A stretch of DNA of 7,312 bases from Acidimicrobiia bacterium (lineage in GTDB: Bacteria > Actinomycetota > Acidimicrobiia > Acidimicrobiales > Iamiaceae), in contig JAFBAD010000354.1 of assembly GCA_019247975.1 (NCBI GenBank), forward strand, positions 1-7,312, written 5' to 3'. The notes beneath the pieces were generated by a model. It was given only the letters and a program-made list of their open reading frames with translations, had not been told where the DNA came from and did not search any database. The position numbers and the translations under genes are program-made. Shown piece by piece: positions 1-5,435 of this stretch. Each line of letters begins with the position of its first letter. The first letter of the stretch is position 1.

Positions 1-333
1 TGGTTCGTGATCATCGGCAACGGCCTGGCCGGTGTGTGGGCCCTCGCCGCCCACAAGGTCGTCGCGCTGCGCACCCGCGCCCTGTGGTGGTTCACCACCG
101 TGGTGGAGCTGGCGATCTTCGTGCAGGTCGGCCTCGGCGTCGCGCTCGTCAACAAGGACAAGCTCGACCCGCCGCAGTTCCACATGTTCTACGGGTTCGT
201 CGCGCTCATCTCAGTCGCGCTCATCTACGCCTACCGCGCCCAGATGATGTCGCGCCGCTACCTGCTCTACGGCTTCGGCGGCCTGTTCCTCATGGGCCTC
301 GGCATCCGGGCCGTGCTCGTCGGGAGCCGCTGA
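1..333 (+). CDS. Small multi-spanning membrane protein of unknown function (5' end cut off)
   Basis: I do not recognise a named family. The frame is open from the first base (Trp-Phe-Val-Ile-Ile-Gly-Asn-Gly), so the gene probably begins upstream; a GTG at position 7 could start a 108-residue version but has no visible ribosome site inside the window. The product is almost all hydrophobic: the end of one segment (VIIGNGLAGVWALAA), then three further helices around LWWFTTVVELAIFVQVGLGVALV, FHMFYGFVALISVALIYAY and YLLYGFGGLFLMGLGIRAVLV, separated by short Arg/Lys-rich loops. That gives about four membrane segments with no soluble domain. The stop lies 15 bases before the acyl-CoA dehydrogenase start with no terminator between, so the two may be co-transcribed. 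No catalytic or ligand-binding motif is visible, so I assign no function. Confidence 0.75.
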   Translation, partial: WFVIIGNGLAGVWALAAHKVVALRTRALWWFTTVVELAIFVQVGLGVALVNKDKLDPPQFHMFYGFVALISVALIYAYRAQMMSRRYLLYGFGGLFLMGLGIRAVLVGSR

Positions 334-348
334 CGGCAGACTGAGCCC

Positions 349-2124
349 ATGGCGACGACGTATGACTCCGAGCCGGTCGATCGGTTGCCGTTCGCTTCGG
401 CGCAGAAGGCGGCCCGCTATGCGACGGAGCGCTACGTCGGCGCCACCGGACTGAACTGGTGGCGCTGCGACCCGACGCTGCAGTTCCTCGTGCACCGCCA
501 CCTGACCGAGGACGAGCGGGCGTGGGCCGAGCCGCACCTCGACCGCATGGGCGCGCTGATGGGCGGGCCGGTCTCGGAGCGGGCGGAGCTCACGGACAAG
601 AACCCGCCTCGGCTCGAGCGCTACGACCGCTGGGGCCACGACATCAGCCAGATCGTCCTGCCGCCGTCGTTCCTCGACTCGCGCCGCGACATCCTCGCCA
701 ACAGCTTCACGACGCCCGAGATCCGCCGGGAGGCCACCGATCGGGGGATCCGGCTCACGATGCTGACCGCCGCGCACAGCTACCTGCTCGACCAGGCCGA
801 GATCGGCATGGCGTGCGCGCTCGGCACGGGTGGGGACATGGTCGTGAACCTGGTCCGCCAGTTCGCGCCGGCCGACATCCGCGACCGGGTGATGGAGAAG
901 TTCGCGACCGGGGAGTGGGAGGGCCAGACCATCCAGTCGCTCACCGAGCGGACCGGTGGATCCGACCTGGCCGAGCTCGAGACCACCGCGACGCCCGACG
1001 GCGACGCGTGGCGGATCAACGGGTTCAAGTGGTTCGCGTCGAACGCCAACGGCGAGGCGTGGGTGGTGCTGGCCAAGCCCGAAGGTGCGGCCGACAGCTC
1101 GCGCGGCATCGCCACCTTCCTCGTGCTGCGCGAGCGGCGCGACGGCAGCCGCAACGGCATCCGCATCCGCCGCCTGAAGGACAAGATGGGCACCAAGGCG
1201 GTCGCGTCGGCCGAGGTCGAGTTCGCCGACGCGGAGGCGTTCCTGCTCTCCGGCCAGCCCTCCGAGGGCGGTACGGGCAGCGCCGACGGCCGGGGTCTGG
1301 CCCGGATGATGGAGCTGACCAACGGAGCCCGGCTCGGCATCGCGATGATGGGCCTCGGATGCGCGCGACGGGCCCTCGTGGAGGCGCTCTGCTACGCCCG
1401 AGCACGCGAGGCGTTCGGCAAGTCGCTGGTCGAGCAGCCGCTCATGCAGCGGAAGCTGGCCGAGATGATCGTCGAGGTCGAGGCTGCGCAGGCGCTCGTG
1501 TTCGACGGCTACGACAAGCGCCTCCGCATCGGCGTGCCGCTCATCAAGCTGCGGGCGTCGAGGGTCGGCATCCACCTCGCCAGCGACGCCATCGAGGTGC
1601 ACGGCGGCAACGGCTACGTGGAGAACTGGCCGGTCGCCCGGCTCCTGCGCGACGCCCAGGTCAACCCGCTCTGGGAGGGCCCGGACAACATCCTCTGCCT
1701 GGACATCCGCCGGGGCATCGAGCGCCAGCAGGCAGACGTCGCGTTCCTCGATCGCCTGCGCGCCGCGGTGGCGCACGGGCCGGGCGGCGACCCCACCACC
1801 GAGCTCGTCGCGGCGAGGATCGACGACGTGGCCACGGCCATCGAGCGCTGGAAGGGCCTCGACCGCACGGTCGGCGAGGCGAGGCTCTTCCCGCTCGCCG
1901 AGCTCATGGCCGACGTGTACGCCGGTGCTCTGCTGGTCGAGCAGGCGGGCTACGAGGAGCGGGAGCTGGGCACCGACCGCAAGGCCCTCGTCGCCCGGTT
2001 GTACGCGAAGCGCCACCTCACCGACCGAGGTCCGCTGCGGGGCGTCGACGACGCCGACAGCGAGGACCTCGACCGGTTCAAGGATCTGTGGGACGGCGCG
2101 TTAGTGGACGAGCGGACCAGCTGA
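349..2124 (+). CDS. AidB-like acyl-CoA dehydrogenase (FAD flavoprotein)
   Basis: This is a 591-residue acyl-CoA dehydrogenase-superfamily flavoprotein, closest in motif pattern to the AidB (adaptive alkylation response) subgroup. Visible landmarks are the mid-domain flavin motif around residues 198-206 (LTERTGGSD), HKW-like GFKWFAS near 225-231, RLKDKMGTKAVASAEVEF near 275-292, the C-terminal helical-domain stretch ARAREAFGKSLVEQPLMQRKLAEM near 350-373, and VHGGNGYVENWPVARLLRDA near 417-436. The ACAD catalytic-base position is present as Glu443 in LWEGPDNI. E. coli AidB is about 541 residues, and the extra length here is mainly the charged C-terminal tail after residue 455. AidB has weak dehydrogenase activity and binds DNA, so this may protect against alkylation rather than oxidise fatty acyl-CoA; the substrate cannot be read from sequence. 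The ATG at 349 is chosen because it follows the previous stop closely, although no strong ribosome site precedes it. The gene ends four bases before the convergent SnoaL-like gene. Confidence 0.93.
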   Translation: MATTYDSEPVDRLPFASAQKAARYATERYVGATGLNWWRCDPTLQFLVHRHLTEDERAWAEPHLDRMGALMGGPVSERAELTDKNPPRLERYDRWGHDISQIVLPPSFLDSRRDILANSFTTPEIRREATDRGIRLTMLTAAHSYLLDQAEIGMACALGTGGDMVVNLVRQFAPADIRDRVMEKFATGEWEGQTIQSLTERTGGSDLAELETTATPDGDAWRINGFKWFASNANGEAWVVLAKPEGAADSSRGIATFLVLRERRDGSRNGIRIRRLKDKMGTKAVASAEVEFADAEAFLLSGQPSEGGTGSADGRGLARMMELTNGARLGIAMMGLGCARRALVEALCYARAREAFGKSLVEQPLMQRKLAEMIVEVEAAQALVFDGYDKRLRIGVPLIKLRASRVGIHLASDAIEVHGGNGYVENWPVARLLRDAQVNPLWEGPDNILCLDIRRGIERQQADVAFLDRLRAAVAHGPGGDPTTELVAARIDDVATAIERWKGLDRTVGEARLFPLAELMADVYAGALLVEQAGYEERELGTDRKALVARLYAKRHLTDRGPLRGVDDADSEDLDRFKDLWDGALVDERTS

Positions 2125-2128
2125 CCGG

Positions 2129-2518
2129 CTACGCCTCCTTCGACAGCGCCTCGAGCATCGCCGGGGTGTCGATCGAGAAGTGGGCGGCGACCGCCTTCCC
2201 GTCGCGGATCGTCCAGCGGTGGACCTCGGCGATGTCGAACGGCACGCCGGTCGCCACGACCGTGCCCTTCGTCCGGCCGACCTGGATGACGTCGCCGTCG
2301 GCCTCGAACAGCGCCTCGTGGGTGACCTGCGAGGCGATGGTCGAGGTGAGGGTCAGCCCGAAGGTGGCCAAGCCGTCGTGACCCACGTGGCGGCCGCCCC
2401 ACGGCAGGCGCTCGTCCTGGGTGATCACGCACGACTCGTCCACGACGGCGAGGATCCGTTCGAAGTCCCGGGCGGCCAGGGCCTCGTAGTAGGCCCGGAC
2501 GGTGTCGATGTCGGACAT
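2129..2518 (-). CDS. SnoaL/NTF2-like small protein (nuclear transport factor 2 family)
   Basis: The product has 129 residues, the usual size of a single cone-shaped alpha+beta NTF2/SnoaL-like domain. The opening MSDIDTVRAYYEALAARDFERILAVVDE is the typical N-terminal helix pair followed by the first strand. The middle (ITQDERLPWGGRHVGHDGLATF) and end (FDIAEVHRWTIRDGKAVAAHFSIDTPAMLEAL) follow the pattern of actinobacterial ketosteroid-isomerase-like proteins. The start is fixed by an AGGAG ribosome site five bases upstream. It is the second gene of a minus-strand pair with the hemerythrin gene, whose stop codon lies inside this ribosome site, so translation is probably coupled. The family includes isomerases, cyclases, hydrolases and non-catalytic proteins, so the substrate is unknown. 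A longer reading in the same frame runs back into the hemerythrin gene and is not believable. Confidence 0.88.
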   Translation of the reverse strand: MSDIDTVRAYYEALAARDFERILAVVDESCVITQDERLPWGGRHVGHDGLATFGLTLTSTIASQVTHEALFEADGDVIQVGRTKGTVVATGVPFDIAEVHRWTIRDGKAVAAHFSIDTPAMLEALSKEA

Positions 2519-2523
2519 GTCAG

Positions 2524-2528
2524 CTCCT
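2524..2528 (-). promoter_or_regulatory. Ribosome binding site AGGAG overlapping the hemerythrin stop codon
   Basis: On the minus strand the junction reads CTAGGAGCTGACATG. The TAG stop of the hemerythrin gene provides the first bases of the AGGAG site, and the ATG of the SnoaL-like gene follows after five bases. Eight bases separate stop and start. This arrangement supports termination-reinitiation coupling and decides the SnoaL start. Confidence 0.8.
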
Positions 2529-3240
2529 AGCGTCCGAGCGGCACCGCGACGCGGGCCGCCGAACCGAGCGCCCGGACGGCCAGGCGGTTGTAGCGCTTGC
2601 GGGTGAGGCGGTACAGCACCCGGAAGGCGCCCGGCGCGCTGGCGAACACCTCCCGCAGGTCGTCGAGGTCGAGCATCGACGCGATGAACGGGATCGCGAA
2701 CGCGGCCTGGAGGCCGAGCCCCATGTGCTTCTGGGCCTGTTCCTCGAGCGCGGCCCACTCGTCGTGGGAGACGTGCTGCTCGATGAGCGGGAGGATCTCG
2801 GCGTCCTCGAAGTCGAGGTGGCGGTGCATCAGCGCGTCCAGCTCGTCAAGGACGGTGGTCAGCTCGGCAGCCGTGCGACCGGCCGCGATCTCGGCGACGG
2901 CGGCCTCGGCCGCGGCCATCAGCTCGTCGAGTCGGTGGTGGTCGGCGTCGGTCTGCTCGATCAGCGCGGCCATGGCGTCGATCCGCTCGACCAGGGCCGG
3001 GAAGCAGATGTCGTCCTCGATCGTGTGGTGCGCGAGCACCTCGCCGGCGAAGCCCTTCCAGAAGCGGGCGTAGGCCTCGGCCCGGCGACGGTCCGTCGGG
3101 TCCAGGCCGCGGGCCGCCTCGGCCAGGGCGTGGGTGCCGCGGCGTAGCGCGACGTGGACGGCTCGGTACGCCGACAGGTCGGCGACCGCACTCGTCGGGG
3201 TGGACCGATCGGACGTGGACAGTTCGGACATCGTGGACAT
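2527..3240 (-). CDS. Hemerythrin HHE-domain protein with actinobacterial C-terminal extension
   Basis: The 237-residue product has a hemerythrin-like four-helix metal-binding domain at about residues 25-165. Candidate ligands lie in the expected order: His29 and His37 in the first helix, His71/His72 and Glu75 in HHTIEDD, His101/His102 with Asp105 in HHRLDEL, then His139/His141 and Glu145 in HRHLDFEDAEILP. A Pro-Leu turn and further His156/His159 follow. The family binds non-haem di-iron or similar metals and acts in oxygen, nitric oxide or metal handling; which of these applies here is not readable. After the bundle comes an extension of roughly 70 residues (FAIPFIASMLDLDDLREVFASAPGAFRVLYRL and a basic end), as in many actinobacterial members. 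The first ATG is chosen because a strong ribosome site precedes it, although a second in-frame ATG lies three codons in. The gene is divergent from the DGPF/ECF42 pair and leads the SnoaL-like gene. Confidence 0.9.
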   Translation of the reverse strand: MSTMSELSTSDRSTPTSAVADLSAYRAVHVALRRGTHALAEAARGLDPTDRRRAEAYARFWKGFAGEVLAHHTIEDDICFPALVERIDAMAALIEQTDADHHRLDELMAAAEAAVAEIAAGRTAAELTTVLDELDALMHRHLDFEDAEILPLIEQHVSHDEWAALEEQAQKHMGLGLQAAFAIPFIASMLDLDDLREVFASAPGAFRVLYRLTRKRYNRLAVRALGSAARVAVPLGR

Positions 3241-3246
3241 CTGCGC

Positions 3247-3253
3247 TCCTCCT
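3247..3253 (-). promoter_or_regulatory. Ribosome binding site (AGGAGGA) of the hemerythrin gene
   Basis: The minus strand reads GAGGAGGAGCGCAGATG. The near-perfect anti-16S match ends six bases before the ATG at 3240 and supports that start over the in-frame ATG at 3231. Confidence 0.8.
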
Positions 3254-3280
3254 CGGGGGACACGGACACGATCACCCGGC

Positions 3281-3309
3281 CCGCTTGCGGACCACTTGGG
3301 GGCCGCTTG
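3281..3309. repeat. Three phased direct repeats CCRCTTG, 11-bp period, in the divergent promoter region
   Basis: CCGCTTG occurs at 3281-3287, CCACTTG at 3292-3298 and CCGCTTG at 3303-3309, each starting exactly 11 bp after the last. Such spacing puts the motif on one face of the helix. Direct repeats of 11 bp are the known site type of OmpR/PhoB-family response regulators, but no such regulator is encoded in this window, so the binding protein is unknown. The array lies between the hemerythrin and DGPF genes and could act on either. Confidence 0.5.
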
Positions 3310-3327
3310 AGAATCCGGGGGACGAGG

Positions 3328-3354
3328 TGTCCGTCCGGGCCGATCCCGTTCGTC
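3328..3354 (+). promoter_or_regulatory. Candidate ECF sigma promoter (TGTCCG - 17 bp - CGTC) for the DGPF/sigma pair
   Basis: TGTCCG at 3328-3333 is followed after 17 bases by CGTC at 3351-3354, which would place transcription start about 45 bases before the DGPF ATG. From memory, work on ECF42 in Streptomyces venezuelae reported a TGTCGA-like -35 and a CGA/TC -10 upstream of the DGPF operon; this site differs at one -35 base. The inferred meaning is autoregulation by the ECF42 factor encoded two genes downstream. Short motifs like this can occur by chance. Confidence 0.4.
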
Positions 3355-3397
3355 TCATGGACGTGCTCGGACGACGGTCGCCCGAGCCGATCGATCC

Positions 3398-3404
3398 AGG
3401 AGGA
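3398..3404 (+). promoter_or_regulatory. Ribosome binding site (AGGAGGA) of the DGPF gene
   Basis: AGGAGGA ends three bases before the ATG at 3408. It fixes that start against the longer open frame that begins at 3285, which would run through the promoter region. Confidence 0.85.
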
Positions 3405-3407
3405 CCG

Positions 3408-3755
3408 ATGCCCAAGTACGCAGCGCTCATCTACACCCAGGATCTCGACTGGAGCTCCGACGACCAGGCCGAGACCTCGAAGCAGTACGGCGAGTTCGGC
3501 GAGGAGGCCGGCTCGTTCATCCGGGGTGGCGAGGCCCTGTACCCGACGTCGACCGCGACCACCGTCCGGGTGAAGGGCGGCCGGGGTGGCGAGGTCGTCA
3601 CCAGCGACGGCCCCTACGCCGAGACCAAGGAGGTCCTCGGCGGGTTCTACCTGCTCGAGTGCGCCGATCTCGACGAGGCGATCTCGGTCGCCGCCAAGAT
3701 CCCCGGGGCGTGGAACGGCGCCGTCGAGGTCCGCCCCGTCATTCCCATGGGATGA
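3408..3755 (+). CDS. DGPF/YCII-domain protein, partner of the ECF42 sigma factor
   Basis: The 115-residue product is a YCII-superfamily protein of the DGPF type. Its landmarks are the N-terminal strand MPKYAALIYT, the name-giving motif seen here as SDGPYAETKEVLGGFYLLE (about residues 65-83), and the ending DLDEAISVAAKIPG...VEVRPVIPMG with the acidic helix and the last strand. The family has a ferredoxin-like dimeric alpha/beta fold, and no enzymatic reaction has been firmly established for DGPF members. Genes of this type are the hallmark neighbours and presumed targets of ECF42 sigma factors, and the next gene here is such a factor, 16 bases downstream in the same direction. A stress-response role is likely by association only. 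The start is fixed by the ribosome site at 3398-3404. Confidence 0.9.
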   Translation: MPKYAALIYTQDLDWSSDDQAETSKQYGEFGEEAGSFIRGGEALYPTSTATTVRVKGGRGGEVVTSDGPYAETKEVLGGFYLLECADLDEAISVAAKIPGAWNGAVEVRPVIPMG

Positions 3756-3775
3756 ATGCGTGGCCCATGGGATGA
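3744..3775 (+). repeat. 12-bp direct repeat CCCATGGGATGA spanning the DGPF stop and sigma start
   Basis: CCCATGGGATGA is present at 3744-3755 and again at 3764-3775, a 20-base period. In the first copy TGA is the DGPF stop; in the second, shifted frame, ATG (3772) is the likely sigma start. Each copy contains ATGA, the common stop/start overlap motif. Confidence 0.7.
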
Positions 3776-5022
3776 GCGGGGCCGAGCCGCTGGCCGAGGT
3801 GATCCGGGTCGAGGGCAGCCGCATCGTGGCCGTCCTCGCCCGGTCGCTCGGCGACCTCACGCTGGCCGAGGACGCGCTGCAGGACGCCGCGGTCGCTGCG
3901 GTCGAGGTGTGGGGCCGCACCGGCGCGCCGGCCGATCCGGCCGCGTGGCTCTACGTCGCCGCTCGACGCAAGGCCCTCGACGTGCTGCGCCGTGAATCGG
4001 AACGTCCGCGGCGTGAGCGCGACGCGACCGCGCTCGCCGACCAGCTCGCACCGGAGCTCCCACCGCCCGCCGTGGTGCAGGACGATCAGCTCCGCCTGCT
4101 GTTCACGTGCTGCCACCCGAGCCTCGAGCTCGACACCCAGGTCGCGTTGGCGCTGCGCAACCTCTGCGGGCTGACCACCGCCGAGGTCGGCCGGGTGCTC
4201 CTGGTCGGCGAGGCCGCCATGAGCAAGCGGCTCACCCGGGCCAAGCGCAAGATCACGGTGGCCCGCATCCCCTTCCGGGTGCCCGGACCCGAGGAGCTGC
4301 CCGACCGGGTGGCGGCGGTCGCCGCGGTGGTCCACCTCGTCTACACGGCGGGTCACGAGGCCTCGGGGCAGGACCTCGTGCGGGCCGACCTCTGTGAGGA
4401 GGCGATCCGCCTGGGCCGGATGCTCACGGATCTGCTGCCCGGTCAACTCGTCGCGCAGGGCCTCCTCGCGCTCCTGTTGCTCACCGACGCACGGCGCCCG
4501 GCCCGCACCGACGCCACGGGGGAGCTCGTCCCCCTGGCCGACCAGGACCGCACGAGGTGGGACCGGGCGATGATCGCGGAGGGGCTCGCGCTGCTCGATC
4601 GGTCGCTCGAGGCGAGCGAGGGCCTGGCCGACCCCTACCAGCTGCAGGCGGCGATCTCGGCGTGCCACGACCGGGCGCCGAGCTTCGCCCGGACCGACTG
4701 GGCCGAGATCGCTCGCTTGTACCGCTTCCTCGCCGAGATCCACCCGAACCCGATGGTCGACATCAACGCGTCGGTCGCAACGGGCTACGTCGAGGGGCCA
4801 GCCGCCGGGTTGGCTGCGCTCGACGGCGTCGCCGAGTCGGCCCGAGGGCACGCGTGGCACGCCGCGCGCGGTGATCTGCTCGAGCGGGCCGGACGTCACG
4901 ACGACGCCCGCGCCGCCTTCACCCGGGCGTCGGCCCTGGCTCCGAGCGGGCCCGAGCGTCGCCACCTCGAGGGGCGGGCAGCTCCAGGTGGACCGACTAG
5001 AGGTGGACGACCGGGCAGGTGA
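3772..5022 (+). CDS. ECF42-type RNA polymerase sigma factor with C-terminal extension
   Basis: The 416-residue product has sigma region 2 at about 10-77 (RSLGDLTLAEDALQDA; PAAWLYVAARRKALDVLRRE) and region 4 at about 105-162 (QLRLLFTCCHPSL, then LCGLTTAEVGRVLLVGEAAMSKRLTRAKRKI as the -35 binding helix-turn-helix). The long extension after that defines ECF42: a DUF6596-like part (RFRVPGPEELPDRVAAV, DARRPARTDATGELVPL, DQDRTRWDRAMIAEGLALLDR, PYQLQAAISACH) and a tetratricopeptide-like end near 360-390 (AWHAARGDLLERAGRHDDARAAFTRASALAP). In this group the extension is thought to replace an anti-sigma factor. The ATG at 3772 gives typical length and an N-terminus that aligns with the family pattern; GTG at 3760, four codons earlier, is the alternative. 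No strong ribosome site is seen, so coupling to the DGPF stop 16 bases upstream is likely. Beyond the usual end near residue 402, a Gly/Pro/Arg-rich tail overlaps the convergent AsnC-like gene. Confidence 0.93.
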   Translation: MSGAEPLAEVIRVEGSRIVAVLARSLGDLTLAEDALQDAAVAAVEVWGRTGAPADPAAWLYVAARRKALDVLRRESERPRRERDATALADQLAPELPPPAVVQDDQLRLLFTCCHPSLELDTQVALALRNLCGLTTAEVGRVLLVGEAAMSKRLTRAKRKITVARIPFRVPGPEELPDRVAAVAAVVHLVYTAGHEASGQDLVRADLCEEAIRLGRMLTDLLPGQLVAQGLLALLLLTDARRPARTDATGELVPLADQDRTRWDRAMIAEGLALLDRSLEASEGLADPYQLQAAISACHDRAPSFARTDWAEIARLYRFLAEIHPNPMVDINASVATGYVEGPAAGLAALDGVAESARGHAWHAARGDLLERAGRHDDARAAFTRASALAPSGPERRHLEGRAAPGGPTRGGRPGR

Positions 5023-5233
5023 GCGTGCGGGTGATCCCGTCGATCATCTGGACCCGGCTGACCACCATCTTGCCGAGCTCGTCGACGGTGTCGGACTCGG
5101 CGCGCGCGATGACGTCGTAGGGCCCGGTGACGTCCTCCGCGGACACCACCCCGGGGATGTCGCCGACCTCGCTCGCCACCTGCGCAGCCTTGCCCACCTC
5201 GGTCTGGATCAGGATGTACGCGCTGACAGCCAC
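4997..5233 (-). CDS. Stand-alone Lrp/AsnC ligand-binding (RAM) domain protein
   Basis: The 78-residue product corresponds to the effector-binding domain of Lrp/AsnC regulators without their helix-turn-helix. It opens AVSAYILIQTEVGKAAQVASEV, has the GDIPGVVSAEDVTGPYDVIARAE core (residues 24-46, with the conserved Gly-x-Tyr-Asp turn), and ends DGITRTLTCPVVHL. This is a beta-alpha-beta-beta-alpha-beta dimerisation fold in which small effectors such as amino acids bind between subunits. Stand-alone RAM proteins are common in actinobacteria and may modulate full-length Lrp proteins or sense metabolites, but the ligand here is unknown. The start is GTG at 5233, with an AGGAGG ribosome site four bases upstream. 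The last 26 bases overlap the end of the convergent sigma gene, so the two transcripts would be antisense to each other there. Confidence 0.9.
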   Translation of the reverse strand: MAVSAYILIQTEVGKAAQVASEVGDIPGVVSAEDVTGPYDVIARAESDTVDELGKMVVSRVQMIDGITRTLTCPVVHL

Positions 5234-5237
5234 GGGA

Positions 5238-5243
5238 CCTCCT
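5238..5243 (-). promoter_or_regulatory. Ribosome binding site (AGGAGG) for the GTG start of the RAM-domain gene
   Basis: The minus strand reads GAGGAGGTCCCGTG, a full AGGAGG four bases before GTG. It decides the non-ATG start; the nearest upstream ATG (5265) is out of frame. Confidence 0.8.
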
Positions 5244-5380
5244 CGACGGCGGGAGCGAGCCGCATGGTAGCGGCCGGCTCCCGGCCCCCGGGGAGGCCAC
5301 CCACGTCAAGAACTCCTCCCGGCCGGGCAGGAACCTGCGAGCTCCGTGGCGAACCAGGGAGTAGCAGATGGTGGCGGGAC

Positions 5381-5430
5381 ACCGGTCCCGGTTCCGCTCC
5401 CGGCGGAGGGAGCGGAACCGGTCGACCGGT
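5381..5430. repeat. Large GC-rich inverted repeat upstream of the GNAT gene
   Basis: A perfect 14-bp inverted repeat pairs 5388-5401 with 5408-5421 across a six-base loop. Past a two-base bulge (5422-5423) the pairing resumes for seven more bases: 5381-5387 (ACCGGTC) with 5424-5430 (GACCGGT). The result is a stem of 21 base pairs. No T-run follows on either strand, so a classic intrinsic terminator is not supported. It could still stop read-through from the sigma gene on the plus strand, or act as a protein-binding site. The rest of the 5234-5443 intergenic region shows only a weak TTGACG on the minus strand and no convincing promoter for the RAM gene. Confidence 0.8.
5417..5430. promoter_or_regulatory. 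14-bp perfect palindrome ACCGGTCGACCGGT, candidate operator
   Basis: ACCGGTCGACCGGT is its own reverse complement, and its last base is the first base of the putative -10 hexamer TACGGT (5430-5435) of the GNAT gene. A dimeric repressor bound here would block that promoter. No adjacent DNA-binding regulator gene is visible in the window. Confidence 0.45.
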
Positions 5431-5435
5431 ACGGT
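5430..5435 (+). promoter_or_regulatory. Candidate -10 element (TACGGT) for leaderless GNAT transcription
   Basis: TACGGT fits the actinobacterial TAnnnT -10 pattern and lies eight bases before the GTG at 5444, the spacing expected when transcription starts on the start codon itself. No ribosome site precedes that GTG, which agrees with a leaderless mRNA. No good -35 is seen. Confidence 0.4.

Noticed and set aside
211..2016. 601-residue open frame on the minus strand opposite the acyl-CoA dehydrogenase
   Set aside because: It is a GC-bias shadow: low-complexity Arg/Leu/Val/Glu composition, no domain, and the plus-strand gene has clear family motifs throughout.
2129..2758. Longer 209-residue reading of the SnoaL-like gene
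   Set aside because: The extra N-terminus lies inside the hemerythrin gene in another frame, and the ATG at 2518 has its own AGGAG site.
3285..3314. TTGCGG - 18 bp - GAGAAT as a housekeeping promoter for the DGPF gene
   Set aside because: It matches only three of six and four of six consensus bases and coincides with the phased repeats, so it is too weak to call.
3586..3771. Upstream extension of the sigma factor frame inside the DGPF gene
   Set aside because: The extra residues are low-complexity Arg/Ser/Pro shadow of the DGPF coding sequence. ATG 3772 or GTG 3760 gives the family length.
3739..4965. 408-residue minus-strand frame opposite the sigma factor
   Set aside because: Its composition is typical of antisense high-GC shadows, and the sigma factor motifs on the plus strand are unambiguous.
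5304..5309. TTGACG on the minus strand as a -35 for the RAM-domain gene
   Set aside because: No acceptable -10 lies 16-19 bases downstream. The nearest TAnnnT (TACCAT at 5269-5264) is 34 bases away.
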